A DNA stretch of 33,114 nt from Actinomycetota bacterium (lineage in GTDB: Bacteria; Actinomycetota; Acidimicrobiia; Acidimicrobiales; Iamiaceae): contig JACPNX010000005.1 in NCBI GenBank assembly GCA_016185275.1, forward strand, positions 1 through 33,114, written 5' to 3'. The position numbers and the translations under genes were made by a program. The notes under the pieces are model-generated. The model made no database searches. It was not told where the DNA came from and worked only from the letters and a program-made list of their open reading frames with translations. This document shows, in pieces, positions 17,978-26,612 of the stretch. Numbering within the stretch: the stretch's first letter is position 1; the number at the start of each line of letters is the position of its first letter.

Positions 17978-18724
17978 TCAGTCCAGGCCGGTCCGCTCGG
18001 CCACCTCCGCCCACAGGTCGCGGTAGCCGTGGGCCGCGAGGCTGCGCGGCGCGGACAGCACCGTCGGGGTCTGCTCGTCGGCCAGGCGCTCGACCGCCGA
18101 CGACAGCGGCACGGAGGCGTTGAGGAACCGGGGGTCGGCGTGCAGCTCGCGCTCGATGCGGCGGTGCAGCGGCTTGCGACGATCGACGATCGACAGGAAC
18201 GGCGCCAGCAGCTCGGGCCCACCGGTGCGCTCGATGGCGAACGCGGCGAACCGGTCGTAGGCCCGCACCGCCAGGGGGGCCGGTTCAACCGGGACGAGCA
18301 GCAGGTCGGCGACGTCCACGACCGCGCCGGTGACGGGTCCGATGCCGGGTGCGAGGTCGAGCACGGCGACGTCGTAGCGCTTGCCGGCACCCGACAGCAG
18401 GCGCCGCAGGATGCGCTTGGGCTTGGCGCTCCCGTGGAGGATCACGTCGGCGTCGCGCAGCGAGACGTCGCTCGGCACCACGTCGATCCGCTCGATCGAC
18501 GACTCCTTGACGACCGCGCGCAGGTCACGGTCGCCGCCGAAGAGCCGCTCGGCACCGCCTCGGAGCCGGCTGCGCAGATCGAAGCAGAACGTGGCTGCGC
18601 CCTGCGGGTCGAGGTCCCACACCAGCACCCGCCGGCCCGCCTCGGCGGCGAGGGCGGCCAGGTTGACCGCGGTGGCGGTCTTGCCCACGCCGCCCTTCAT
18701 GCCGGTCACTGCGATGGTCCGCAC
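17978..18724 (-). CDS. ParA/MinD-type P-loop ATPase
   Basis: A 248-residue deviant-Walker ATPase of the ParA family. The deviant Walker A is KGGVGKTATAVN with signature Lys10 and Lys15; the A' box is VWDLDPQGAATF near 35-46; Walker B is VLDLAPG in the middle. These proteins dimerise on ATP and bind the nucleoid to position a cargo. No ParB gene or parS-like site is seen, so it is an orphan; it may place something other than the chromosome. The GTG start at 18724 puts the P-loop at the expected position near residue 10 and has a weak CACACT box 6 nt upstream. The longer frame to 18799 would add an unlikely Arg/Pro-rich leader. Confidence 0.87.
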   Translation of the reverse strand: MRTIAVTGMKGGVGKTATAVNLAALAAEAGRRVLVWDLDPQGAATFCFDLRSRLRGGAERLFGGDRDLRAVVKESSIERIDVVPSDVSLRDADVILHGSAKPKRILRRLLSGAGKRYDVAVLDLAPGIGPVTGAVVDVADLLLVPVEPAPLAVRAYDRFAAFAIERTGGPELLAPFLSIVDRRKPLHRRIERELHADPRFLNASVPLSSAVERLADEQTPTVLSAPRSLAAHGYRDLWAEVAERTGLD

Positions 18725-18807
18725 GCCGCGAGTGTGCACGATCGGCGGGGCCCTCCCCGGCACCTGCGCCGCTCGGTGCGCCCGCCGCTCTGGCAGCATG
18801 GCCGGCC

Positions 18808-19008
18808 GTGGCCCACGAGTTCGACGACATCCGCAGCCGGCTGGAGGGCATCGCCGACGAGCTGGCCGACCTCGCGCTGGTGCGCCTGCGCGAGTCGATC
18901 GACGCCGGCGGCACCGAGCTTCCGGTCGACGAGAAGCGCCTGACCCGCGCCCGCCGGGCGGTCGAGAAGGCGGCCCACATCCTCGCCGAGCCGGACGACG
19001 CCGGCTGA
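18808..19008 (+). CDS. small helical conserved protein
   Basis: A 66-residue acidic protein, almost entirely predicted helix: two amphipathic stretches (FDDIRSRLEGIADELADLAL and a second from KRLTRARRAVEKAAHIL) separated by a Gly-Gly turn near residue 34. No cysteine or membrane segment. It looks like a helical hairpin that could dimerise or bind another protein. I do not recognise a characterised family. GTG 18808 starts 83 bp from the divergent parA-like gene and has a weak CAGCAT box 8 nt upstream. It ends 10 nt before the convergent LOG gene stop. Confidence 0.6.
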   Translation: MAHEFDDIRSRLEGIADELADLALVRLRESIDAGGTELPVDEKRLTRARRAVEKAAHILAEPDDAG

Positions 19009-19018
19009 GCGACGTGGG

Positions 19019-20230
19019 TCAGCTCGCGGCGCTGGGCAGCGCGTTCACGGCGGCGATCAACGCGTGCAGCCGGGGCGCCAGGCGGGGGTCGAGGGCGAGG
19101 GCGATGCGGGGCAGGTCGAGGTGGTCGCCGTCGTCCACTTCGGGGCGCAGCGGTGCGGTCGCTTCGATCCCGCCCCGCACGCACAGACCGCGGAAGCGCT
19201 CGTCCAGCGCCGCGATCTCGGCGGCCGTCGGCTCGGCCTTGAGCCGCACGACCAGGCGGCTGCCGACCCAGCGGATCGAGTGGTAATTGCGGTAGAAGCC
19301 CGACAGGTGGTCGACGGCCAGGGTGACGTCGTCGGTCACGACGGCCAGGTCGGTGTCGCCGGGGGAGACGTAGCCGCGGCGCTCCACGTGGTCGCGCACG
19401 AACTGCTGCCAGCCGGCCCAGTAGCCGTCGCCGGGACGGTCGAGGAGCACGAGCGGAGCCGGCGCGGCCTTGCCCGTCTGCTGGAGGGTGAGCAGCTCGA
19501 GCATCTCGTCCAGCGTCCCGAACCCGCCGGGCAGCGCCGCGAAGCCGAGCGACTCCTTCATCAGCATGAGCTTGCGGGTGAAGAAGTACTTCATCGTCAC
19601 CAGCTTCGGGTCGCCGGTGATGATCTCGTTCGCGGCCTGCTCGAACGGCAGCCGGATGTTCACGCCGATCGAGCGCTCGCGACCGGCGCCCTCCATGCCC
19701 GCCTGCATGATCCCCGGCCCGGCGCCGGTGACGACCATCCACCCGCGGGCGGCGAGCTGGCGGGCGAGCTCGGCCGCATGGCGGTAGAGCGGATCGTCGG
19801 CCCGGGTGCGCGCCGACCCGAAGATGGTCACCTTGGGCACGTCGCGGTACGGGGCGAAGATGGCGAACGCCTGCCGCATCTCCTTGAGGACCGAGTTGGT
19901 GATCTTGAGGTCGAGCCGATCGGTGTCGTCACCGGCGAGGCGCACACCCGACGCGAGGATCTCGAACAGCAGGTCGAGGTCCTCGGTCGCCGGCGTGCGG
20001 TCGAGCACGTCGACGAGGCGGCGGTCCTGCTCGGCGTCGCCGGTGCGGTAGCGGGGCAGGCGGAAGCCGCGGCGCCGGGCGGCCTCGGCGACCGGGCGCT
20101 CCTCGGGGGCAAGGCCCGCGTCGTCGGCCGGGCCCGACGCCTCCTCGACCACGTCGTCCGCGGCGCCGGCAGGGGTCAGGGCGGGTTCGGGCATCTCGGC
20201 GGGTTCAGGAGCCGACGGATGCGTCGTCAC
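19019..20230 (-). CDS. LOG family protein (nucleotide 5'-monophosphate phosphoribohydrolase-like)
   Basis: A 403-residue protein with a Rossmann core of the LOG/lysine-decarboxylase-like family at about 132-330. The core has FGSARTRADD, then VTGAGPGIMQAGMEGAG (167-183), the active-site motif PGGFGTLDE (234-242), and the Arg/Met-rich MKYFFTRKLML between. LOG enzymes release the base and ribose 5-phosphate from nucleoside 5'-monophosphates. It is twice the length of the plant-type enzyme: about 60 disordered acidic residues, a helical segment before the core, and about 75 extra C-terminal residues. GTG 20230 overlaps the fbiC stop (GTGA), so it is coupled to F420 biosynthesis. The substrate is not known, and older annotations as lysine decarboxylase are not supported. 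Confidence 0.84.
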   Translation of the reverse strand: MTTHPSAPEPAEMPEPALTPAGAADDVVEEASGPADDAGLAPEERPVAEAARRRGFRLPRYRTGDAEQDRRLVDVLDRTPATEDLDLLFEILASGVRLAGDDTDRLDLKITNSVLKEMRQAFAIFAPYRDVPKVTIFGSARTRADDPLYRHAAELARQLAARGWMVVTGAGPGIMQAGMEGAGRERSIGVNIRLPFEQAANEIITGDPKLVTMKYFFTRKLMLMKESLGFAALPGGFGTLDEMLELLTLQQTGKAAPAPLVLLDRPGDGYWAGWQQFVRDHVERRGYVSPGDTDLAVVTDDVTLAVDHLSGFYRNYHSIRWVGSRLVVRLKAEPTAAEIAALDERFRGLCVRGGIEATAPLRPEVDDGDHLDLPRIALALDPRLAPRLHALIAAVNALPSAAS

Positions 20231-22593
20231 GCCGGCTGCGGGTCGGCCAGCACCGGGCCGTACAGCGTGGTGCGCTGGGCCAGGGGCCGGCCCAGCGGTT
20301 CGACGATGGCCCGGAAGCCGTCCTCCTCCATGCCCTGGCCGTGGCTGGCCCCCGCGGCGCGCGAGATCGACTCGTCCATGAGGGTCCCGCCGAGGTCGTT
20401 GACGCCGGACCGCAGCAGCTGGCGCACGCCTTCGGCCCCGAGCTTCACCCACGACGCCTGCACGTTCGTGATGGCGCCGTGGTAGGCGATGCGGCCGACG
20501 GCGTGCACGAGCACGACCTCGCGGAAGGTGGGGCCGCGCCGGGCCTTGTGCTGCAGGTAGATCGGCGCAGCCATGTGCACGAACGGGAGCGGCACGAACT
20601 CGGTGAAGCCGCCGGTCTCGCGTTGCAGCGCCCTCGTGCGCACCAGGTGCCGGGCCCACGAGCGGGGCTGCTCGACCGCGCCGAACATGATCGTCACGTT
20701 CGAGCGCAGACCCACCGAGTGCGCGGTCCGGTGGCAGTCGAGCCACTCGTCGGTGCCGATCTTGTCGGGGCACAGGATCCGGCGCACCGGATCGTCGAGG
20801 ATCTCGGCCGCGGTGCCGGGCAGGGTGCGCAGGCCGGCGTCCATGAGCCGGCGGAGGTAGTCGGCCAACGGCTCGCCCAGGCGCTTGGCCCCCTCGGTGA
20901 CTTCGAGCGCGGTGAACCCGTGGACGTGGATCGACGGCGCGGCCGCCTTCACGGCCCGCGCCACGTCGACGTAGTAGTCGCCGTCGAAGTCGGGATGGAT
21001 CCCGCCCTGGAGGCACACCTCGGTCGCGCCCCGTTCCCACGCCTCTGCGGTGCGGGCGGCGATGTCGTCGAGGGTCAGCAGGTACGGGCTGCCTCGGAGG
21101 TTCAGCGACAGCGGCCCCTTCGAGAAGCCGCAGAACCGGCACTTGAACGTGCACACGTTCGTGTAGTTGATGTTGCGGTTGCGCACGAAGGTGACGGTCT
21201 CGCCCACCGCGCGCCGACGCAGTTCGTCGGCCACGTCGGCCACGGCACGCACCTCGCGTCCGCGCGCGCGGAACAGGGCGACGATCTCGTCCTCACCGAC
21301 CTCCTGGCCGGCCAGCACGCCGTCGAGCACCTCGCGCACCGCGCCGCCGATGGCGTGGCCGGACGCCCGGCCCCCGGGCGGGGGCACCAGCACGGCCGGC
21401 TCGACGTCGGCACCGGAGTACCACGCGCTCGAGCGGCGGCCGACGAGCACGACCTCGGCGCCGTCGCCGACGTTCACCACCTCGCCCACCTTCTGGGGGA
21501 ACACCGCCCCGGGATCGTCGCGGGCGAGGCCCTCGGCGTCGGAGCGGTCCATCACCGCGAAGCGCAGACCCTCGTCGAGCCACCGTTCCGGGGCGAGCGC
21601 GTACTCGGGATGGACGGTGAGCCGCGGGGCGAGCTCGAAGCCGTGCGCCTCCGTCGCCTGCCGGAGGCGGTCGAGGTGGGGCCACGGGCGTTCGGGGTTG
21701 ACGTGGTCCGCAGTGATCGGCGAGACGCCGCCCCAGTCGTCGATGCCGGCGTCGAGCAGGGGGCCCAGCTCGTCGGAGAGGTTCGGGGGTGCCTGCACGT
21801 GCACCTCGACCGGCAGGATCAGTCGGGCGAGGGCGATGGCCTCGAGGTGCGCCTCGGGCGGGCACGCCGAGGCGGCGTGCATGGCCGTGCCCGGCTTCGG
21901 CAGGAAGTTCTGGACGATCACCTCCTGCACGTGACCGTGCCGCCGGTGCGCGTCGGCGATGGCCTCGAGGGCCGCGACCCGCCCGGCCCGGCTCTCACCG
22001 ATGCCCACGAGGATGCCGGTGGTGAACGGGATGGCCAGCGCACCGGCCGCCTCGAGCGTGGCCAGCCGGCGGGCCGGCTCCTTGTCCGGCGACCCGCGAT
22101 GGGCGGGCACGTCCTCGAGCGTCTCCACCATCATCCCCTGCGACGGCGCGACGGGCCGCAGCCGCGCCAGCTCGTCGGCGAACAGCGCCCCGGCGTTGGC
22201 GTGGGGCAGCAGGCCGGTCTCGTCGAGCACGAGCCTGGCGCAGTGGGCGACGTAGTCGACGGTCGACGCGAAGCCCTGCCGGTCGAGCCACTCCCGGGCG
22301 AGCGGGTAGCGGTCCTCGGGCCGTTCGCCGAGCGTGAACAGCGCCTCGTGGCAGCCGGCCGCCGCCCCGCGCCGGGCGATGGCCAGCACCTCCTCGGGCG
22401 TCAGGTACGGGGACTCCAGGCGGGCCGGCGGCTGGGCGAACGTGCAGTAGCCACATCGGTCGCGGCACAGCATCGTCAGCGGGATGAAGACCTTCGGCGA
22501 GTAGGTGACGCGGGTGCCGGCGCGGGCGCCGCGCACGGCCCGAGCCCGGTCCGTCAGCTCACCGAGTGGCAGCGAGAGCAGGTCGTCGTGCAT
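20227..22593 (-). CDS. fbiC: F420 biosynthesis bifunctional FO synthase (CofG-CofH fusion)
   Basis: Makes 7,8-didemethyl-8-hydroxy-5-deazariboflavin (FO), the chromophore of coenzyme F420, from tyrosine and 5-amino-6-ribitylamino-uracil by two radical-SAM reactions. At 788 residues it has both modules. The CofG half has CRDRCGYC with Cys43, Cys47 and Cys50. The CofH half has CTFKCRFC with Cys481, Cys485 and Cys488, followed by LQGGIHPDFDGDYY and GTAAEIL. Both clusters are intact, so both halves should be active. The TAGGGT box at 22604-22609 ends 10 nt before ATG 22593, so it may be transcribed alone as well as from upstream. The order after transketolase, transaldolase and lactonase is suggestive. 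Confidence 0.96.
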   Translation of the reverse strand: MHDDLLSLPLGELTDRARAVRGARAGTRVTYSPKVFIPLTMLCRDRCGYCTFAQPPARLESPYLTPEEVLAIARRGAAAGCHEALFTLGERPEDRYPLAREWLDRQGFASTVDYVAHCARLVLDETGLLPHANAGALFADELARLRPVAPSQGMMVETLEDVPAHRGSPDKEPARRLATLEAAGALAIPFTTGILVGIGESRAGRVAALEAIADAHRRHGHVQEVIVQNFLPKPGTAMHAASACPPEAHLEAIALARLILPVEVHVQAPPNLSDELGPLLDAGIDDWGGVSPITADHVNPERPWPHLDRLRQATEAHGFELAPRLTVHPEYALAPERWLDEGLRFAVMDRSDAEGLARDDPGAVFPQKVGEVVNVGDGAEVVLVGRRSSAWYSGADVEPAVLVPPPGGRASGHAIGGAVREVLDGVLAGQEVGEDEIVALFRARGREVRAVADVADELRRRAVGETVTFVRNRNINYTNVCTFKCRFCGFSKGPLSLNLRGSPYLLTLDDIAARTAEAWERGATEVCLQGGIHPDFDGDYYVDVARAVKAAAPSIHVHGFTALEVTEGAKRLGEPLADYLRRLMDAGLRTLPGTAAEILDDPVRRILCPDKIGTDEWLDCHRTAHSVGLRSNVTIMFGAVEQPRSWARHLVRTRALQRETGGFTEFVPLPFVHMAAPIYLQHKARRGPTFREVVLVHAVGRIAYHGAITNVQASWVKLGAEGVRQLLRSGVNDLGGTLMDESISRAAGASHGQGMEEDGFRAIVEPLGRPLAQRTTLYGPVLADPQPA

Positions 22594-22603
22594 CTGAGCG
22601 CCG

Positions 22604-22609
22604 ACCCTA
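22604..22609 (-). promoter_or_regulatory. -10 box upstream of fbiC
   Basis: Minus-strand TAGGGT ends 10 nt before ATG 22593. It lies between the hexamer repeat and fbiC. Confidence 0.45.
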
Positions 22610-22653
22610 CCGGCGGGGCCGCTGCCGCCCTCCCGTTCCGCCCGCGGCCGGCC

Positions 22654-22725
22654 TCGGGCTCGGGCGCAGGCGCAGGCTCGGGCGCAGGCACGGGCTCGGG
22701 CGCAGGCGCAGGCGCAGGCGCGGGC
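22654..22725. repeat. twelve-unit hexanucleotide repeat (NNNGGC)
   Basis: Twelve contiguous 6-bp units, variants TCGGGC, GCAGGC, ACGGGC and GCGGGC, fill 72 bp and end exactly at the stop codon of the lactonase gene (22726-22728). GCAGGC occurs six times and TCGGGC four times. This makes it a candidate for slippage during replication. It occupies most of the spacer between the lactonase and fbiC. Confidence 0.75.
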
Positions 22726-23403
22726 TCAGCAGCCCGGGAGCTTGCCGGCCGCCGCCGGGTCGACGAGCCAGGCGACGCGCTCGGCCCGGATGCGCGCCGC
22801 GGGCACGTCGTCTCCGTCCCACACGGCCCGCAGGGCCTCGGCCTTCTCCTCGCCCATGACGGTCACCAGGACGAGGCGGGCGCGGGCGATCCCGCCGAGG
22901 GTCAGCGTCATGCGCGGGTACGGGTTGCGGCCCGAGGGGTCCTCGTTGAGCGTCACGAGCCGGCCGGGGTCGGCGTCGAGCGCGGGGGAACCGGCGAACA
23001 GCGAGGCGGTGTGGCCGTCGGGGCCGAGGCCGAGGTGCACAAGCTCGAACCGGCCGAGGTCCCCGACCCGCAGCTGGTAGTCGTCGACCTCGGCGCAGCG
23101 CATCAGGTGCGTGGCGTTGGCCGCGCCCACACGGTCGAGCAGCGCCTCACGGGCCAGGCGGTAGTTGGAGTCGCGGTGGTCGTGGGGCACGCAGCGCTCG
23201 TCGCCCCAGTACACGTCGACCTTCCACCAGTCGACCTGCGAGCCGGCTGCCTCCGCCAGGCGCTCGTAGCAGCGGCGGGCCGTCTCGCCGCCGGACAGGG
23301 CGATCGAGTACAGGTCCTTGGACCGGGCCTGGAAGTTCTCGATGAAGCGATCGGCGAACTCGCCGGGGACGTCGTCGACCACGGCGAGGCCGTCGATGGC
23401 CAC
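22726..23403 (-). CDS. pgl: 6-phosphogluconolactonase
   Basis: Hydrolyses 6-phosphoglucono-1,5-lactone to 6-phosphogluconate, the second step of the oxidative pentose phosphate pathway, in the cytosol. The 225-residue length is normal for the DevB/SOL family. Motifs: ALSGGETARRCYERL near residues 34-48, VYWGDERCVPHDHRDSNY near 63-80, LGLGPDGHTASLFAG near 124-138, and the late LTLGGIARARLVLV. GTG 23403 lies 3 nt after the transaldolase stop. In many actinobacteria zwf and opcA sit between tal and pgl; here they are missing and pgl directly follows tal. The stop codon abuts the hexamer repeat. Confidence 0.93.
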   Translation of the reverse strand: MAIDGLAVVDDVPGEFADRFIENFQARSKDLYSIALSGGETARRCYERLAEAAGSQVDWWKVDVYWGDERCVPHDHRDSNYRLAREALLDRVGAANATHLMRCAEVDDYQLRVGDLGRFELVHLGLGPDGHTASLFAGSPALDADPGRLVTLNEDPSGRNPYPRMTLTLGGIARARLVLVTVMGEEKAEALRAVWDGDDVPAARIRAERVAWLVDPAAAGKLPGC

Positions 23404-23406
23404 GCG

Positions 23407-24516
23407 TCAGCCTCCGACGCCCATGTCGTGGGCCTTGGCGTCGAGCGTCGAGATCAGCTCGTCGAAGGCCTTGGCGAAGGCGGCGACCCCCTCGTCCTCG
23501 AGCACCCGGCCGACGTCGTCCATGTCCACGCCCACCTCGTCCAGCTGCTCCATGACCCGGTGGGCGCCCTCGAGGTCGGCGTCGGCCGTGCGGGCGAGGG
23601 TGCCGTGCTCGTCGAAGGCCTCCAGGGTCCCTTCGGGCATGGTGTTCACGGTGTTCGGCGCGATCAGCGTGTCGACGTACAGCGTGTCGGGCAGGTCGGG
23701 GCTCTTGGTCGACGTCGACGCCCACAGCGGACGTTGCACCGCGCATCCCCGGGCGGCCAGCGCGTCCCAGCGGGGACCCGAGAAGCGCTGGAGGAACAGC
23801 TCGTAGGCGAGCTGCGCGTTGGCGACGGCGGCCTTGTGCTTCAGGGCACGGGCCTCGGCGGTGCCGATGCCGTCGAGCCGGCGGTCCACCTCGGTGTCGA
23901 CGCGGCTGACGAAGAACGAGGCGACCGACCGGACGTGCGTGGGATCCGCGCCGCTGGCCACGAGCTCCTCGAGCCCCGACAGGTACGCCTCGATGACGTC
24001 CTCGTAGCCCTTGAGCGAGAACAGCAGGGTGACGTTGATGCTGTGCCCTTCGGCGATCATCTGCCGGATGGCCGCCACGCCCTCCGCGGTGCCGGGGATC
24101 TTCACGTAGAGGTTCGGCTCGTCGATGCGCCGGTGCAGGTCCCGGGCGGCGGCGACGGTGCCCTCGGTGTCGCGGGCCAGCTCGGGTGCGACCTCGACGG
24201 ACACGAAGCCGTCGCCGCCGCCGCTCGAGTCGTAGACCGGGCGCAGCAGCCGCAGGGCCTCTTCGATGTCCGACACCACGAGGTCCCAGTAGGCGTCGAC
24301 CGGGGAGTCGCCGGACGAGACCACGTCGCGGAACTGCTCGTCGTAGTCCGACGCTCCGGACATCGCCTTCTGGAAGATCGACGGGTTCGACGTGATGCCC
24401 CGGACGCCCCGGTCGATCCAGCGCTGCAGCTCACCGGAGGTGATCCAGCCGCGCCGGAGGTTGTCGAGCCACGGGCTCTGCCCGTACTGGTCGTGCAGGT
24501 CGTTGAGACGGCTCAT
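23407..24516 (-). CDS. tal: transaldolase
   Basis: Moves dihydroxyacetone between sedoheptulose 7-phosphate and glyceraldehyde 3-phosphate in the non-oxidative pentose phosphate pathway. The 369-residue actinobacterial-type enzyme has the N-terminal ITSNPSIFQKA (41-51) and the Schiff-base Lys139 in NLYVKIPGT. It also has INVTLLFSL, the FVSRVD segment, and RPLWASTSTKSP. Start ATG 24516 has GAGGAG six nt upstream, so it is translated with a normal leader. It follows transketolase by 82 bp and precedes pgl by 3 bp, so the three probably form one transcript. Confidence 0.95.
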   Translation of the reverse strand: MSRLNDLHDQYGQSPWLDNLRRGWITSGELQRWIDRGVRGITSNPSIFQKAMSGASDYDEQFRDVVSSGDSPVDAYWDLVVSDIEEALRLLRPVYDSSGGGDGFVSVEVAPELARDTEGTVAAARDLHRRIDEPNLYVKIPGTAEGVAAIRQMIAEGHSINVTLLFSLKGYEDVIEAYLSGLEELVASGADPTHVRSVASFFVSRVDTEVDRRLDGIGTAEARALKHKAAVANAQLAYELFLQRFSGPRWDALAARGCAVQRPLWASTSTKSPDLPDTLYVDTLIAPNTVNTMPEGTLEAFDEHGTLARTADADLEGAHRVMEQLDEVGVDMDDVGRVLEDEGVAAFAKAFDELISTLDAKAHDMGVGG

Positions 24517-24598
24517 GGCATGCTCCTCGCCGTTCGGGGGTGTGTGGTGCGGCCGCCGGGCGCCGGCCGCGGCCGGGCCCGGGAGGGTGGTCCGGGCG

Positions 24599-26578
24599 TC
24601 AGGACCTGTCGTCGAGCAGCTCGTGCGCCCGGGCGACGACGTTGTCGACCGTGAAGCCGAAGTAGGGGAACAGCTCTTCGGCGGGGCCCGACTCGCCGAA
24701 GCGGTCGAGGCCGACCATCGCGTCGGCCCAGCGGTCCCACCCGAAGGAAGAGGCCGCCTCGACGGCGAGCACGGGCAGATGGCGCGGCAGCAGCTCGTCC
24801 TGGTAGCCGTCGTCCTGCTCGGCGAACAGCTCCCACGACGGCATGGACACGACCCGCGCCGCGATGCCGTCCTCGTCGAGGCGTTCGGCGGCGCCGACGC
24901 ACAGCTGGACCTCGCTGCCCGTGCCGACGAGGACGATGTCGGGCTCGCCGTCCGTGGCGTGCAGCACGTAAGCGCCGCGGGCCACGCCGTCGGGGTCGGT
25001 GCCGTCGAGGACGGGAAGGTCCTGGCGCGACAGGATCAGGGCGGTCGGTCCGTCCCGGTCGACGGCGACCCGCCACGCGGCCGCCGCCTCGTTGGCGTCG
25101 GCCGGACGGATCACCCTGAGGTTCGGCATGGCGCGCAGGGCGGCGAGGTGCTCGATGGGCTGGTGCGTCGGACCGTCCTCGCCGAGGCCGATCGAATCGT
25201 GGGTCCACGAGTAGATGACATGCGCGCCGCTGAGGCAGGCGAGCCGCACCGAGCCGCGCATGTAGTCGCTGAAGGTCAGGAACGTCCCGCCGACGGGCAG
25301 CACGCCGCCGTGCAGCGCCATGCCGTTCAGCGCGCCGCCCATCGCGTGCTCACGCACGCCGAAGTGGATCTGGCGGCCGCCCGGCTCCTCCTTCGACTGC
25401 GTGCCGTGCCCTTCGATCTGGGTGCCGGTGTTGCCCGTCAGATCGGCGCCGCCACCGAGCAGCCCCGGCACGACGTCGATCACGGCCTGGACGCAGGCGC
25501 CCGACGCCTTGCGGGTGGCCACCGGCTTCGAGCCCGCTTCCCACGACGGCAGCTTGGCCTCCCAGCCCGGAAGACCCCGGCCGGCCTGGCACGCCTCCCA
25601 CTCCTCGCGCACGTCGCCGCGCTCGCCGAGCCTGGCCTCCCATGCTGCCCTCGCGTCACCGCCACGCCGGCCCGCTCGGCGGTAGAGGTCGAGCACGTCG
25701 TCGGGCACCCAGAACGTCTCGTCGACCGGGAGGCCGAGGATCTCCTTCGTCACCCGGACCTCGTCCTCGCCGAGCGGGTTGCCGTGGGCGTGGGCCGTGT
25801 CGGTGTACTTGGGGGACGGCCAGCCGATGTGGCTGCGCAGGATGACGAGTGACGGCGCCTCCTCCTCGGCTCGCGCCTGGCGCAGCGCCTGCTCGAGCGC
25901 GTCGAGGTCGTTCGCCTTCTCGCCGACCTCGACGACGTGCCAGCCGTAGGCGGCGAAGCGCCCGGCCGCGTTGTCGCCGAGGGCCAGCTCGGTCGGACCG
26001 TCGATCGAGATGTGGTTGTCGTCGTACACGTAGACGAGACGGCCGAGGCCCAGGTGGCCGGCCAGCGAGGCCGCCTCGTGGCTCACGCCCTCCTCGAGGT
26101 CGCCGTCCGAGCAGATCACGAAGATGTGGTGATCGACGAGGTCGGCGCCGAACCGGGCCCGCAGCCACCGCTCGGCGATGCCCATGCCGACCGCGTTGGC
26201 GAACCCCTGGCCGAGCGGGCCGGTCGTCACCTCGATGCCGGGAAGGTCGCCGTGCTCGGGGTGGCCGGGCGTGCGCGACCCGACCTGGCGGAACTGCTTC
26301 AAGTCGTCGAGCGTGAGACCCAGACCGACGAGGTGGTGCATCGAGTACAGCAGCGGTGAGGCGTGGCCCGCGGACAGCACGAACCGGTCGCGATCGGGCC
26401 ATTCGGGGTGCTCGGCGTCGTAGCGCATGACCCGCGTCCACAGCACGTGGGCCAGGGGCGCCAGCGCCATCGCGGTGCCAGGGTGCCCCGAGTTGGCCTT
26501 CTGGGGCATGTCCATGGCCAGGCCGCGGATGACGTTGATGGCGCGCTGTTCGAGCTCCGGGCTTGGGTCGCGGCTCAT
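24599..26578 (-). CDS. tkt: transketolase
   Basis: Thiamine-diphosphate enzyme that moves two-carbon ketol units between pentose and triose or hexose phosphates. The 659-residue length is normal. Visible sites: His32 in [13 protein letters not shown], the cofactor motif from [12 protein letters not shown] (157-168) to Asn188 in [18 protein letters not shown] (263-270), and catalytic Glu410 in FGVREHAMG. The C-terminal domain ends in a short acidic tail. ATG 26578 is chosen because the minus-strand TAGGGT ends 7 nt upstream and is a leaderless start; a longer frame to 26695 lacks support. It heads the tkt-tal-pgl group. Confidence 0.95.
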   Translation of the reverse strand: MSRDPSPELEQRAINVIRGLAMDMPQKANSGHPGTAMALAPLAHVLWTRVMRYDAEHPEWPDRDRFVLSAGHASPLLYSMHHLVGLGLTLDDLKQFRQVGSRTPGHPEHGDLPGIEVTTGPLGQGFANAVGMGIAERWLRARFGADLVDHHIFVICSDGDLEEGVSHEAASLAGHLGLGRLVYVYDDNHISIDGPTELALGDNAAGRFAAYGWHVVEVGEKANDLDALEQALRQARAEEEAPSLVILRSHIGWPSPKYTDTAHAHGNPLGEDEVRVTKEILGLPVDETFWVPDDVLDLYRRAGRRGGDARAAWEARLGERGDVREEWEACQAGRGLPGWEAKLPSWEAGSKPVATRKASGACVQAVIDVVPGLLGGGADLTGNTGTQIEGHGTQSKEEPGGRQIHFGVREHAMGGALNGMALHGGVLPVGGTFLTFSDYMRGSVRLACLSGAHVIYSWTHDSIGLGEDGPTHQPIEHLAALRAMPNLRVIRPADANEAAAAWRVAVDRDGPTALILSRQDLPVLDGTDPDGVARGAYVLHATDGEPDIVLVGTGSEVQLCVGAAERLDEDGIAARVVSMPSWELFAEQDDGYQDELLPRHLPVLAVEAASSFGWDRWADAMVGLDRFGESGPAEELFPYFGFTVDNVVARAHELLDDRS

Positions 26579-26585
26579 CGGCCTC

Positions 26586-26591
26586 ACCCTA
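26586..26591 (-). promoter_or_regulatory. -10 box of a leaderless promoter for tkt
   Basis: Minus-strand TAGGGT ends 7 nt before ATG 26578. It separates tkt from the FIST operon, whose stop is at 26613. Confidence 0.5.
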
Positions 26592-26612
26592 GCGAGAGGC
26601 CCGTTCGGGAGG

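Noticed and set aside
18725..18799. longer ParA N-terminus
   Set aside because: It would place the P-loop near residue 35 behind an Arg/Pro-rich stretch; ParA proteins start a few residues before the P-loop.
19019..20230. lysine decarboxylase
   Set aside because: PGGFGTLDE identifies the LOG fold; there is no PLP-binding lysine motif.
20341..24654. 1437-residue plus-strand open frame
   Set aside because: It is antisense to LOG, fbiC, pgl and tal, all of which have strong family motifs. At this GC content stops are rare, and its product is Arg/Gly/Val/His-rich without any domain.
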